From Sodalis glossinidius str. 'morsitans' (GTDB lineage: Bacteria > Pseudomonadota > Gammaproteobacteria > Enterobacterales > Enterobacteriaceae), in the NCBI RefSeq assembly GCF_000010085.1, contig NC_007712.1, forward strand, positions 2,294,001-2,358,000: a DNA stretch of 64,000 bases, given 5' to 3'. The position numbers were made by a program, and so were the translations under genes. The notes under the pieces are model-generated. The model saw only the letters and a program-made list of their open reading frames with translations. It ran no database searches and had not been told where the DNA came from. Of this stretch, positions 26,563 to 35,472 are shown piece by piece. Within the stretch, counting starts at the first letter, position 1. Each line of letters opens with the position of its first letter.

Positions 26563-26585
26563 AGAAAAAAGGGGCGCGCGCGCCC
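26563..26585 (-). terminator. Intrinsic terminator for minus-strand genes
   Basis: The 14-bp palindrome GGGCGCGCGCGCCC at 26572-26585 followed (on the minus strand) by a run of U from the A-run at 26563-26570. It ends transcription from the BON-domain gene, and perhaps read-through from trp. Confidence 0.65.
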
Positions 26586-26611
26586 GATGAAAGCCGTAAC
26601 GCAGGCGTGGG

Positions 26612-26924
26612 TTATTTGATTTGCATATCGTTTTCCACCGACTTGACGCCGGCAACCCGCGCTCGGCCTGAACCGCCAGGCTGGCCTCGGTGGCGGAGCC
26701 CACAAAACCGCTCAACTGAACGCGGCCTTTAAAGGTTTCCACGTTTATTTACCGCGCTTTCAGGCGATCGTCGCGTACCAATTCCGATTTCACTTTCGCG
26801 GTGATCACCGTATCGTCAATGTAGCCGCCGGTGCCTTCAGACTTGGCGGTCGGCGCACAACCGTTTAGCGCGAAGACCAATAACAGCGGGTTAACAGTCT
26901 GGCGGCGACTTTCCACACGTTCAT
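26612..26924 (-). pseudogene. BON-domain lipoprotein (OsmY-like), broken
   Basis: GGAGAGA stands before ATG 26924. Pieces in different frames give a lipobox region (LLLVFALNGCAPT), then GGYIDDTVITAKVKSELVRD, a stop after DDRLKAR, then NVETFKGRVQLSGFVGSATE and SVENDMQIK. BON domains bind phospholipid and stabilise the envelope under osmotic stress. A frameshift in the signal peptide, one stop and one more shift near 26660 disable it. It sits directly downstream of trpA. Confidence 0.75.
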
Positions 26925-26971
26925 AGTCTCTCCTTGATGGAATGCGTTGTCGTTTTATGCTTGGTTTCTTT

Positions 26972-26995
26972 GCCGGGGCCCTGTGTATGCCCGGC
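26972..26995 (-). terminator. Possible terminator after trpA
   Basis: GCCGGG and CCCGGC arms 12 bases apart lie 37 nt past the trpA stop on the minus strand. No clear U-run follows, so it may be a Rho-assisted site or chance. Confidence 0.3.
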
Positions 26996-27031
26996 ATTGA
27001 AAGTGTTAATGATAAATTGCGTTTGCGCCAG

Positions 27032-27838
27032 TCAGCCGCGGGTCGCTGCCTTGAGTTCACGCACAAATTGGGCCAGCTGTTCCAACATCACGGCCGGATT
27101 ATCCTCATGCTTTTCGATAATACGCACAATCGCCGAGCCGGAAATAGCGCCGGCCGTGCCGGCATGTAGCGCGGTACGGACCTGACCGGGTTCGGAGATG
27201 CCGAATCCCTGTAATGTCGGTGCGGCATGGTATTCCTTCAGGGTATCGATTAGATGCTTGAGCGGGGTGTTTGCGCGTTTCTCGCTGCCGGTAACGCCGG
27301 CGCGCGCGAGCAGATAGGTATATCCCCGTCCGTGCGAGGCGATTTCGCGCAGCAAAGCATCATCAGAGTTGGGCGGGCAGATGACAATAGGGGCCACGTT
27401 ATGGCGCAGGGCGGCCTGGCGAAATGGCAGACTTTCTTGCAGCGGCACATCCGCCACCAGCACCGAGTCGATGCCGACCTCGGCGCAGTGGGCGTAAAAG
27501 GCATCTATCCCCTCGTTGTAGACCAGATTGGCATACATCAACAGACCAATCGGTATGGCGGGATACTTTTGGCGAATTGTTGCCAGCATTTCAAAACAGT
27601 GCGCCGGCGTAACGCCGGAGGAAAACGCGCGCAGATTGGCGTTCTGGATGGTGGGGCCGTCGGCCAGCGGGTCGGAGAACGGGATGCCCAGCTCCAGTGC
27701 ATCGGCGCCGGCGTCAATGAGTGTATCGATGATGCGTAGCGAGAGTGTGGGGTTGGGATCGCCAAGCGTCACAAAAGGCACAAATGCGCCTTCATGGCGC
27801 GCCGCCAGCTGGCTGAATAATTGCTGATAGCGTTCCAT
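27032..27838 (-). CDS. trpA: Tryptophan synthase alpha subunit
   Basis: 268 residues, the same length as E. coli TrpA. The catalytic Glu49 (ALELGIPFSDP) and Asp60 (PLADGPT) are present, as are the GFGISEPGQV and GAISGSAIVRI phosphate-binding segments. It splits indole-3-glycerol phosphate to indole and glyceraldehyde 3-phosphate and passes indole through a tunnel to TrpB. It shares the last base with trpB (stop/start junction TAATG), so they are translationally coupled. It is the last gene of the operon and intact. Confidence 0.97.
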   Translation of the reverse strand: MERYQQLFSQLAARHEGAFVPFVTLGDPNPTLSLRIIDTLIDAGADALELGIPFSDPLADGPTIQNANLRAFSSGVTPAHCFEMLATIRQKYPAIPIGLLMYANLVYNEGIDAFYAHCAEVGIDSVLVADVPLQESLPFRQAALRHNVAPIVICPPNSDDALLREIASHGRGYTYLLARAGVTGSEKRANTPLKHLIDTLKEYHAAPTLQGFGISEPGQVRTALHAGTAGAISGSAIVRIIEKHEDNPAVMLEQLAQFVRELKAATRG

Positions 27839-29028
27839 TAAATGTCTCCTCGCGCCTTCAGAATATCATGAACGGTGAAAATATCTTTATCGCCACGGCC
27901 GGACAGGTTGACCACCAGGATCTGCTCCTTCTCCGGTTCCGCTTGTATCATTCTCAGCGCGTGGGCCAGCGCATGGGACGATTCCAGCGCCGGAATAATG
28001 CCCTCATGGCGGGAAAGGCGACGGAAGGCATCCAGGGCTTCTTCGTCGGTAGCAGATATGTACTCCGCCCTGCCTATGCTATCAAGGTAGGCATGCTGGG
28101 GACCCACCGAGGGAAAATCCAGGCCGGCCGATATGGAGTAGGATTCCTCGATCTGCCCTTCGGCGGATTGCATCATCGGCGACTTCATACCGAAATAGAT
28201 GCCGGTGCGGCCGTGTTTCAACGACGCCCCATGCTGCCTGGTCTCGATACCCAGGCCGCCCGGCTCTACGCCTATCAGGCGAACCGCCGGTTCATCGATG
28301 AAATCGGCGAACATTCCGATGGCGTTAGAGCCGCCGCCGACGCAGGCGATGACTGCATCCGGCAGGCGCTGCTCGTGCTCTTGCAGCTGCGCGCGCGTTT
28401 CCTCGCCGATCATACGCTGGAATTCGCGCACGATGGTCGGGAACGGATGCGGGCCGGCGGCGGTGCCAAGCATGTAGTGGGCGCGCTCATAGCTATCGGA
28501 CCAGTCGCGCAACGCTTCGTTGCAGGCGTCTTTTAAGGTGGAGGAGCCGCTGTGCACCGGAATGACCTCGGCGCCCATCAGCCGCATGCGAAAAACATTG
28601 GGAGACTGGCGTTCGATGTCTTTGGCGCCCATATAAATACGGCATTTCAGCCCCAGCAGTGCGGAGGACAGGGCGGAGGCCACGCCGTGCTGACCGGCGC
28701 CGGTTTCGGCGATGATTTCAGTTTTGCCCATCCGTTTGGCCAGCAGCGCCTGCCCCAGCACCTGGTTGGTTTTATGGGCGCCACCGTGCAGCAGGTCTTC
28801 GCGTTTGAGATAAAGTTTGGTCCGGGTGCCGGCGGTCAGGTTGCGGCACAGCGTGAGCGGGGTCGGTCGGCCGGCGTAGTTTGTCAGCAAATCGCTGAAT
28901 TCGGCCTGAAACGCCGGGTCGCTCTGGGCGCTGACGAACGCGTCTTCCAGCTGAATCAGCGCAGGCATCAGGATTTGCGGCACATACATGCCGCCAAACT
29001 CGCCAAAATAGGGATTAAGTCGTGTCAT
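27838..29028 (-). CDS. trpB: Tryptophan synthase beta subunit
   Basis: 396 residues, normal length. The PLP lysine lies in HGGAHKTNQVLGQ (Lys86), and the phosphate-cradle GGGSNAIG and the catalytic Glu of ETGAGQHGVA are visible. It condenses indole and serine to tryptophan. There are no lesions. The gap to trpCF is 33 nt. Confidence 0.97.
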   Translation of the reverse strand: MTRLNPYFGEFGGMYVPQILMPALIQLEDAFVSAQSDPAFQAEFSDLLTNYAGRPTPLTLCRNLTAGTRTKLYLKREDLLHGGAHKTNQVLGQALLAKRMGKTEIIAETGAGQHGVASALSSALLGLKCRIYMGAKDIERQSPNVFRMRLMGAEVIPVHSGSSTLKDACNEALRDWSDSYERAHYMLGTAAGPHPFPTIVREFQRMIGEETRAQLQEHEQRLPDAVIACVGGGSNAIGMFADFIDEPAVRLIGVEPGGLGIETRQHGASLKHGRTGIYFGMKSPMMQSAEGQIEESYSISAGLDFPSVGPQHAYLDSIGRAEYISATDEEALDAFRRLSRHEGIIPALESSHALAHALRMIQAEPEKEQILVVNLSGRGDKDIFTVHDILKARGDI

Positions 29029-29061
29029 GCTTGATTATCTCTCACGGTGTCAGGCTGAAGG

Positions 29062-30420
29062 TTAATAGGCGCTCAGCGTCTGAAATACCGTAGCCAGTTT
29101 ATGATGATCTTTAATACCCGGCGCGCTTTCCACGCCGGAGTTGAAGTCCAGTCCGGCGCAACCGAGACGGGCTGCCGCCACGCAGTTGTCCGCCGCCAGG
29201 CCGCCCGCCAGCATGACGTTATCCAACGTGGCTCCGTTTAACAGCGACCAGTCGAAAGGTTTGCCGCTGCCGCCGCCGTTGTCCAGTACGTAGCGATCGA
29301 CCTGGCTCAGATCGCGCGCCGGCAGGGCCTGGCGCATATCCAGCGCCTTCCAGATACGGCACTCGGGCGGCAGGGCGCGGCGCAGCGCATCGATATAGCT
29401 CTGATCTTCGTCGCCGTGCAGTTGGACTGCCGCCAGCGACAGCACGCTGGCGGTCGCAGCGACGTCTTCCACCTGCGCATCGCGAAACACGCCGACATAG
29501 CGCAGCGCAGCGCCGGCCATCACGGTGCGGGCGGTGTCGATATCCACACACCGCGGGGAGCCGGGGACAAAAATCAGCCCGCCGTAAATCGCGCCCGCTT
29601 CCAGAGCAGCGCGCGCATCGACGGCGCGGGTAAGTCCGCACACTTTGTTTTCGCCCAGCAAGACCCGATGCACCGCCATCGTCAGATCGGGTTCAGACAT
29701 TAGCGCGCTGCCAATCAGGAAGCAGTTGGCGTAGTGGCTGAGCTCGCTCACTTGGCGATAGCGGTTAATACCGGATTCGCTGATAACCGTCACGCCCGCC
29801 GGCAGCCGCGGACCGAGCGTGCGGGTGCGGTTCAAATCAATCGACAGATCGCGCAGGTCGCGGTTGTTGATGCCCACGATTTTTGCGCCCAGCGCAATGG
29901 CGCGCTCGCGCTCTTCATCGCTGGTGACTTCTGTCAACACGCCCATATTCAGGCTGTGGGCCACCGCCGCCAACGCGCGGTAGGTATCGTCGTCGAGGAC
30001 GGACAACATCAGCAGAACAGCGTCCGCCTGATGCAGGCGCGCGAAGTAAATCTGCCAGGGGTCGACAATAAAATCTTTGCATAATACCGGCTGGCTCACC
30101 GAGCGGCTCACTTCGCGCAGATAATCGAAGCTGCCTTGAAAATATTTCTCGTCGGTCAGTACTGAAATCGCGGAAGCGTAATGCCTGTAAACGCCTGCGA
30201 TGGCGACCGGGTTGAAATCATCGCGAATAAGTCCTTTGGACGGCGATGCCTTTTTGCATTCCAGTATAAATGCCGTGCGGGTACCGGACAGCGCGTGATA
30301 AAAACTCCGGGTGCTGGGCTGAACCTGATGGCGGAAACTGTCCAACGGCCTCAGCCGTTGGTGCTCGGCAACCCATTCATATTTATCTGCGACGATTTTC
30401 GCAAGTACCGTGTCCTGCAT
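29062..30420 (-). CDS. trpC: Bifunctional IGP synthase / PRA isomerase
   Basis: 452 residues with the fused arrangement of enterobacteria. The N-terminal IGPS barrel (FILECKKASPSKGLIRDDF, VLCKDFIVDPWQIY, VISESGIN) is followed by the PRAI barrel (KVCGLTRAVDARAAL, VGVFRDAQ, ALDFNSGVE-like LDFNSGVESAPGIKD). Catalytic Lys and Cys/Asp are retained. It catalyses the isomerisation of PRA and ring closure to indole-3-glycerol phosphate. ATG follows trpD by 7 nt. Intact. Confidence 0.96.
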   Translation of the reverse strand: MQDTVLAKIVADKYEWVAEHQRLRPLDSFRHQVQPSTRSFYHALSGTRTAFILECKKASPSKGLIRDDFNPVAIAGVYRHYASAISVLTDEKYFQGSFDYLREVSRSVSQPVLCKDFIVDPWQIYFARLHQADAVLLMLSVLDDDTYRALAAVAHSLNMGVLTEVTSDEERERAIALGAKIVGINNRDLRDLSIDLNRTRTLGPRLPAGVTVISESGINRYRQVSELSHYANCFLIGSALMSEPDLTMAVHRVLLGENKVCGLTRAVDARAALEAGAIYGGLIFVPGSPRCVDIDTARTVMAGAALRYVGVFRDAQVEDVAATASVLSLAAVQLHGDEDQSYIDALRRALPPECRIWKALDMRQALPARDLSQVDRYVLDNGGGSGKPFDWSLLNGATLDNVMLAGGLAADNCVAAARLGCAGLDFNSGVESAPGIKDHHKLATVFQTLSAY

Positions 30421-30427
30421 GACTTTT

Positions 30428-31426
30428 TTATCCTCTTGCTGCCAGTGCCATCACGCGCGCATAGGGGGCACCGCTGTGAATTTCCTCCAGCGCCCGATGG
30501 GTGTTGTCACGGAGATTTTCCTGCCCGAACAATTTGAGCAGCAGGGCCACGTTGGCGGCGACAGCGGATTCATGCGCGTGTTCACCTTTACCTTGTAACA
30601 AACGCGCCAAAATGTCACGGTTTTCTTCCGGCGATCCCCCCCGCAGCGCCTCTGCTGGCTGGGCTGACAGGCCAAAATCCGCCGCGTTCAGGGTGTAGTT
30701 CTCAATCGTCCCCTCGCGCAGCTCTGCCACGTGCGTCGGTGCATGGAGGGCTACTTCATCCATGTCGCCGCCGTGTACCACCGCGGCGCGTTGATAGCCC
30801 AACACGCGCAGTGTCTCGGCAATCGGCAGCACCAGTTCCGGGCTGTAGACGCCAATCAGCGCCAGCGGCGGTCGGGCCGGGTTGATTAGCGGACCCAGTA
30901 CATTAAACAGGGTACAGGTTTTCAACAGTTGCCGCACCGGCATCGCGTGGCTAAAGCCGGAATGGTACTGTGGGGCGAACAGGAAACATATGCCCAGTTC
31001 ATCCAACGCCTGGCGCGACAGCGCGGCCGGCATGTCCAGCCGGATGCCGAACGCCGCCAGCAGGTCGGAGGAACCCGAGCAGCTGGATACGCTACGGTTG
31101 CCGTGCTTGGCCACCCGGGCGCCGCAGCCGGCGGCGACGATAGCGCTGGCGGTAGAAATGTTGATGCTATTGCTGCCGTCGCCGCCGGTACCGACGATAT
31201 CGGCAAAAGTATAATCAGGACGCGGAAACGGGCTGGCGTCGGCCAATAGCGCGCTGGCGGCACCGGCGATTTCCTCGGAGTATTCGCCGCGCACCTTCAT
31301 GCTGATAAGCGCGGCCGCCAGCTGTTCCGGAGCCAGTTGCCCTTGAATGATGGCCCCGAACAGCTGCTGGCTTTGTTCGCGGCTGATACGCCCGCCCTGA
31401 TAGAGATGTTCCAGTATCGCTTGCAT
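30428..31426 (-). CDS. trpD: Anthranilate phosphoribosyltransferase
   Basis: 332 residues as a stand-alone TrpD, without the glutaminase domain that is fused to it in E. coli. The PRPP site DIVGTGGDGSNSINIST and the KHGNRSVSSCSGSSDLL motif are complete. It transfers phosphoribosyl from PRPP to anthranilate. A separate trpG follows upstream after 16 nt, as in Serratia and Yersinia. No lesions. Confidence 0.96.
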   Translation of the reverse strand: MQAILEHLYQGGRISREQSQQLFGAIIQGQLAPEQLAAALISMKVRGEYSEEIAGAASALLADASPFPRPDYTFADIVGTGGDGSNSINISTASAIVAAGCGARVAKHGNRSVSSCSGSSDLLAAFGIRLDMPAALSRQALDELGICFLFAPQYHSGFSHAMPVRQLLKTCTLFNVLGPLINPARPPLALIGVYSPELVLPIAETLRVLGYQRAAVVHGGDMDEVALHAPTHVAELREGTIENYTLNAADFGLSAQPAEALRGGSPEENRDILARLLQGKGEHAHESAVAANVALLLKLFGQENLRDNTHRALEEIHSGAPYARVMALAARG

Positions 31427-31442
31427 GAAAAAGTCCTTCTGA

Positions 31443-32021
31443 TTACGCCAGTGCCCAGGCGAGCGTCTGGTTTAACAAATGTGCTCCCTGGGTGGTTAAA
31501 ATAGATTCAGGGTGAAACTGAAAGCCGCAGATCCGATCGGCATCATTGCGTACCGCCATCACCATGTCGTTAAAGTGGGCATTGACCGTGAGCGTTGCCG
31601 GCACTTGATTCCCGACCAGCGAATGATAGCGCGCCACTGGCAGCGGGTTCGGCAGACCGGCGAACATGCCCTGGTTATCGTGGCGGATGGGCGAGGCTTT
31701 ACCGTGCAAAATCTCGCCCGCCTGGCCGACGTGGCCGCCGTAAGCTTCCACAATCGCCTGATGGCCCAGGCAGATGCCGATGATGGGTAACCTGCCACGC
31801 AACGTCGTGAGCAATGCTGGCATGCAGCCCGCCTGAGCGGGCGCACCGGGGCCTGGCGAGAGCATCAGGATCGGGTTTTCCATTTCGGACAGCGCCCGCG
31901 TGATGAGCGCGGCCGGTAGCCGGTTGCGGTAAATCACTACTCGGTGACCGTTGGCGCGCAGCTGATCCACCAGGTTATAGGTAAACGAGTCGATATTATC
32001 GAGTAACAGGATGTCGGCCAT
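31443..32021 (-). CDS. trpG: Anthranilate synthase glutaminase subunit
   Basis: 192 residues of class-I glutamine amidotransferase. The nucleophile is Cys84 in GICLGHQ, with His170 and Glu172 in FQFHPES; the LSPGPGAP oxyanion segment is present. It supplies ammonia to TrpE. The ATG overlaps the trpE stop by one base, so the two subunits are coupled and made in equal amounts. It is unfused from trpD. Confidence 0.96.
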   Translation of the reverse strand: MADILLLDNIDSFTYNLVDQLRANGHRVVIYRNRLPAALITRALSEMENPILMLSPGPGAPAQAGCMPALLTTLRGRLPIIGICLGHQAIVEAYGGHVGQAGEILHGKASPIRHDNQGMFAGLPNPLPVARYHSLVGNQVPATLTVNAHFNDMVMAVRNDADRICGFQFHPESILTTQGAHLLNQTLAWALA

Positions 32022-33595
32022 CAGAACAGCTCCTTTGCGTCGTGGGCGGTAGCAATGGCGCGCAAAACGGCACGCGCTTTGTTGCGGCTTTCGTCGGCTT
32101 CTGCCTGTGGAACGGAATCCAGTACCACGCCTGCGCCGGCCTGCACCGTGGCGATGCCGTCTTCGACGTAGGCGGAACGGATGACAATGCAGGTATCGAG
32201 CGCGCCGGCGGCGGTAAAATAGCCAATCGCGCCGCCGTAGCTGCCGCGGCGTTCGCCTTCTGCCTCGGCGATAAGCTGCATGGCGCGGACTTTCGGCGCC
32301 CCGCTCAAGGTGCCCATATTCATGCAGGCGCGGTAGGCGTGCAGTACGTCAAGATCGGCGCGCAGCTGGCCGACGACCCGAGAGACCAAATGCATCACGA
32401 AGGAGTAACGATCAACTTTGATCAAATCCGCCACGTAGCGGGTGCCCGGCTCGCAGATACGCGCCAGATCATTGCGCGCCAAATCCACCAGCATCAAATG
32501 TTCGGCCAGTTCTTTATGGTCGGCGCGCATTTCAAGTTCAATGCGGCTGTCGAGATCGGCATCCAACGTGCCGTTGGCGCGCTGTCCGCGTGGCCGGGTG
32601 CCGGCGATGGGGTAGATTTCAATCTGTCCGGTATCAGGGGCGTATTTCAGCAAGCTTTCCGGCGAGGCGCCAAACAGGGTGAACTCATTATCCTGCATAA
32701 AAAACATATACGGGCTGGGATTGCTTTTCTTCAAGGTATGGTAGGCGGCGAGCGCCGAAGGACAGGGGAGTGAGAAGCGCCGCGAAGGCACGACCTGGAA
32801 AATTTCCCCTTCGCGGATCGCCTGCTGCATCCGGCGTACGACCTGGCTGTACTCTTCGTCGCTCTGGCTGCAGGTCAATGTCATGGTGTCGATAACCTGA
32901 TGCGGAATGGGCTCCGGCGCTTGGGTGAGCTGATGCTGCAATTGCTCAAGGCGGTGCTGCAACCGCTGCTTCTCCGACGGACTGGGGCTGAACAGGCTGC
33001 ATTGCAGTGCGCAGCTTTGTTGCTGATGATCGAGGATCAACAGCGTTTCCGCCAGATAGAAGCAGTAATCGGGGCAGAGCTGTCCAGGACGCAGCGGCGG
33101 CAGAGATTCAAAGCCTGCAACGAGATCATAGGCGAATAGCCCGCCGACAAACATCGCTTTCAGCGCGTCCGGCGGCTGACCGACCAGCGTCAGGAGCAGG
33201 CGCAGGCAATCGAATACCGACAGCGAGCGCAGGCGGGCATCCTCATCCACGTCTTGTACCGACGGTGGGAAGGTTAATTCACGGCCATAGGGATGGGCGA
33301 TGATCGTGACCTCCTCGGTTAAGGCGGCATCCAATAGCGGCAACAGCGCAGCGCCGTTGCCGCTCAGCGCCTGTAGCGTGACGGTCTGGCCAAGGGCGGT
33401 GATACGCAGCGCACTATCCACCACCATCATGCTTTCCAGATCATGCTTCTTATCGATCTCGGCCGATTCCAGCAATAGCGTCGCGGGCCGCGCGCCGCAC
33501 AACTGATTGAACATGGCCGTCGTGTCGGGGCGGTAAGGGGTCTGCGCGTGCAGCAATTCTATCTGGTACTGACTGGTTGTGGTTGGCATTGGCAT
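32021..33595 (-). CDS. trpE: Anthranilate synthase component I
   Basis: 524 residues. The tryptophan feedback site ATLLLESAEI and NPSPYMFFM are there, as is the catalytic core (IAGTRPRG, RNDLARIC, GAPKVRAMQLI, YGGAIGYFT, IRSAYVEDG). It converts chorismate to anthranilate with TrpG. The start is at one of two Met codons two residues apart (MPMPTTT). It is the first structural gene after the attenuator, so both attenuation and TrpR should control it. Confidence 0.96.
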   Translation of the reverse strand: MPMPTTTSQYQIELLHAQTPYRPDTTAMFNQLCGARPATLLLESAEIDKKHDLESMMVVDSALRITALGQTVTLQALSGNGAALLPLLDAALTEEVTIIAHPYGRELTFPPSVQDVDEDARLRSLSVFDCLRLLLTLVGQPPDALKAMFVGGLFAYDLVAGFESLPPLRPGQLCPDYCFYLAETLLILDHQQQSCALQCSLFSPSPSEKQRLQHRLEQLQHQLTQAPEPIPHQVIDTMTLTCSQSDEEYSQVVRRMQQAIREGEIFQVVPSRRFSLPCPSALAAYHTLKKSNPSPYMFFMQDNEFTLFGASPESLLKYAPDTGQIEIYPIAGTRPRGQRANGTLDADLDSRIELEMRADHKELAEHLMLVDLARNDLARICEPGTRYVADLIKVDRYSFVMHLVSRVVGQLRADLDVLHAYRACMNMGTLSGAPKVRAMQLIAEAEGERRGSYGGAIGYFTAAGALDTCIVIRSAYVEDGIATVQAGAGVVLDSVPQAEADESRNKARAVLRAIATAHDAKELF

Positions 33596-33621
33596 TATCT
33601 GTTTTCCTGATTGTCGTCCAT

Positions 33622-33647
33622 AAAAAACCCGCTAACGCAGCGGGCTA
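33622..33647 (-). terminator. trp attenuator hairpin (3:4)
   Basis: On the minus strand CCCGCT at 33644-33639 pairs with AGCGGG at 33633-33628, then six U. It precedes trpE by 27 nt. The TAG that now ends the leader reading frame (33647-33645) touches the first base of the stem. Confidence 0.92.
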
Positions 33648-33743
33648 TTTGGGATCGTGCTCTGTCTGATGACAGCGACGCATGATTTCACCACCCGCTA
33701 AAGGGGGGCGCCACCAGCGAAGCATTACGGTTGAAAAGGTCAT
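33645..33743 (-). CDS. trpL: trp leader peptide, extended by probable stop loss
   Basis: ATG at 33743 encodes MTFSTVMLRWWRPPLAGGEI and twelve more residues (32 in all). Two adjacent Trp codons are at positions 10-11, just as in E. coli TrpL (14 residues). Six C follow CG in the Arg-Pro codons; with five, the frame would read W-W-R-P-L-stop and be exactly 14 residues. As the sequence stands the frame ends at the foot of the terminator stem. The Shine-Dalgarno is weak. The peptide itself has no function; its translation senses charged tRNA-Trp. Confidence 0.8.
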   Translation of the reverse strand: MTFSTVMLRWWRPPLAGGEIMRRCHQTEHDPK

Positions 33744-33776
33744 TATTTTGCGCGTCTCGAAGGCCGTTGTTGTACT

Positions 33777-33812
33777 GCGTACTAGTAAACTAGTTCAGAG
33801 ATAAAAAGTCAA
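33777..33812 (-). promoter_or_regulatory. trp promoter and TrpR operator
   Basis: On the minus strand TTGACT (33812-33807) and TTTACT (33789-33784) are -35 and -10 boxes with a 17-bp spacer. The TrpR operator, ACTAGT-TT-ACTAGT at 33794-33781, lies over the -10 box. It differs from the E. coli operator core ACTAGTTAACTAGT at one base. Repression by Trp-bound TrpR should therefore still be possible if trpR exists elsewhere. Confidence 0.9.
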
Positions 33813-33905
33813 CCACAATGGATGCTCACGAAAATAAATCCATTAGTTCGATTCAGCTCTGTTTACCGTTATCATGGAGGGCAATGAACACCACGGGGAG
33901 ATCCC

Positions 33906-34799
33906 TTGACGGCACAACCGATGACGACAGCCTTACGCGTTATTTATGATCTGCACAGTCATACCACCTCCTCTGATGGCCTGCTCAAGCCGCGGGAACT
34001 GGTGGTGCGCGCCCATGGTATGGGGGTCGATGTCCTGGCGATAACTGATCATGATACCGTCGAGGGTATTGCCCCCGCCGAGGAGGCCATTGCCGCGCTT
34101 AATTTGCAGCTCAACCTGGTGGCGGGGGTGGAAATTTCCACCCTTTGGAAGCATCACGAAATCCATATCGTAGGATTGAACGTTGCGCCGCGTCACTCGG
34201 CGCTGACGACATTGCTGGCGTCGCAGCGTCTGCAGCGCCTGGCGCGCGCCATTGCAGAGCAGCTAGTCAAGGCGGGCATCCACGACGCCTGGCACGGAGC
34301 CCGGCAGCTGGCGCAAGACGATCTGGTGACCCGCGGCCATTTTGCGCGCTATCTGGTCAGCCTTGGCGTGACCACCAACGTCGCCAACGTCTTTAAAAAA
34401 TATCTGTCGCGGGGGAAAACCGGCTATGTCCCACCACAGTGGTGTATAATAGAAGATGCGATTGAAGTGATCCACCTGGCAGGGGGACAGGCGGTAGTGG
34501 CCCACCCCGGGCGTTATCATCTGTCTGCCAAGTGGTTGAAACGGCTGCTGACGCATTTTACCGCCGGCGGCGATGCCATGGAAGTCGCGCGGTGCCAGCA
34601 GTCGCCGCAAGAGAGGAGTCAGCTTGCGGCCTATGCCCGTGATTATCGACTTCTCGCTTCACAAGGGTCCGATTTTCATCAACCCTGCGCCTGGATTGAG
34701 CTGGGTCGCAAACTGTGGCTGCCGGGAGGCATTGAGCCGGTATGGCGTGACTGGCCGGTGTTACCTGCCGCCAAACCTCCTGGAGCCGCAGAGGGATAA
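33906..34799 (+). CDS. rnm: 5'-3' exoribonuclease RNase AM (PHP family)
   Basis: 297 residues of the YciV/RNase AM family. PHP motifs are complete: YDLHSHTTSSDG, AITDHDTVEG, VAGVEIST, HEIHIVGLN, VVAHPGRY, and the final QGSDFHQP. RNase AM trims rRNA 5' ends and degrades short oligoribonucleotides and pAp. It lies divergent to trp, as in E. coli. TTG at 33906 has GGGGAG 5 nt before it; ATG at 33921 is an alternative. Confidence 0.92.
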   Translation: MTAQPMTTALRVIYDLHSHTTSSDGLLKPRELVVRAHGMGVDVLAITDHDTVEGIAPAEEAIAALNLQLNLVAGVEISTLWKHHEIHIVGLNVAPRHSALTTLLASQRLQRLARAIAEQLVKAGIHDAWHGARQLAQDDLVTRGHFARYLVSLGVTTNVANVFKKYLSRGKTGYVPPQWCIIEDAIEVIHLAGGQAVVAHPGRYHLSAKWLKRLLTHFTAGGDAMEVARCQQSPQERSQLAAYARDYRLLASQGSDFHQPCAWIELGRKLWLPGGIEPVWRDWPVLPAAKPPGAAEG

Positions 34800-34851
34800 A
34801 CCAGGCTGCCCGTAAGCTCTGCCGGCTGCCCTAATAAGGAGTGTTTGATTA

Positions 34852-35472
34852 ATGAGTCAGTTTTTTACCCTTCACCCGGATAATCCGCAGCCGCGTCTGG
34901 TGAGCCAGGCGGTGGATCTGCTGCGCAAAGGCGCGGTCATTGTCTATCCCACCGACTCCGGCTATGCCTTGGGCTGCCAGCTTGAAGACAAAACGGCCAT
35001 GGAGCGCATTTGCCGCATTCGCCAGTTGGATGGTCATCATAATTTTACCCTGGTATGCCGCGATCTTTCTGAATTATCCACCTATGCCCAGGTGGACAAC
35101 CAGGCGTTCAGACTGATGAAAAATAACACCCCCGGTAAATATACCTTTATCCTTAAGGCTACCAAGGAAGTGCCGCGCCGGCTTATGAGCGACAAGCGTA
35201 AAACCATCGGCCTGCGCGTGCCGTCAAACCCTATCGCGCTCGCGCTGCTTGAGGTCTTGGATAAACCGATGATGTCCACGACCTTGATGCTGCCGGGCAA
35301 TGATTTTGCCGAATCCGACCCGGAATCCATTTGTGATCACCTTGGTAAACAAGTCGATCTGGTTATCCACGGCGGCTTTCTCGGTCAGCAACCCACGACG
35401 GTCATCGATTTGACTGATCCAACGCCGCGGGTGGTGCGCCAGGGGGTTGGCGATGTCTCACCGTTTCTGTGA
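34852..35472 (+). CDS. yciO: YciO, YrdC/Sua5-fold RNA-binding protein
   Basis: 206 residues, full length. AVIVYPTDSGYALGCQ, CRIRQLDGHHNFTLVCRDLS and KTIGLRVPSNPIALALLE are the YrdC/TsaC fold with its nucleotide pocket. YciO has weak or no threonylcarbamoyl-AMP synthase activity compared with TsaC. AAGGAG lies 9 nt before the ATG. It follows rnm by 52 nt, probably in one transcript. Confidence 0.93.
   Translation: MSQFFTLHPDNPQPRLVSQAVDLLRKGAVIVYPTDSGYALGCQLEDKTAMERICRIRQLDGHHNFTLVCRDLSELSTYAQVDNQAFRLMKNNTPGKYTFILKATKEVPRRLMSDKRKTIGLRVPSNPIALALLEVLDKPMMSTTLMLPGNDFAESDPESICDHLGKQVDLVIHGGFLGQQPTTVIDLTDPTPRVVRQGVGDVSPFL

Noticed and set aside
26934..27839. Plus-strand open frames across trpA-trpE (many over 70 codons up to 33.5 kb)
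   Set aside because: They are antisense to strongly conserved trp genes in G+C-rich DNA; none resembles a protein or has a proper start site.
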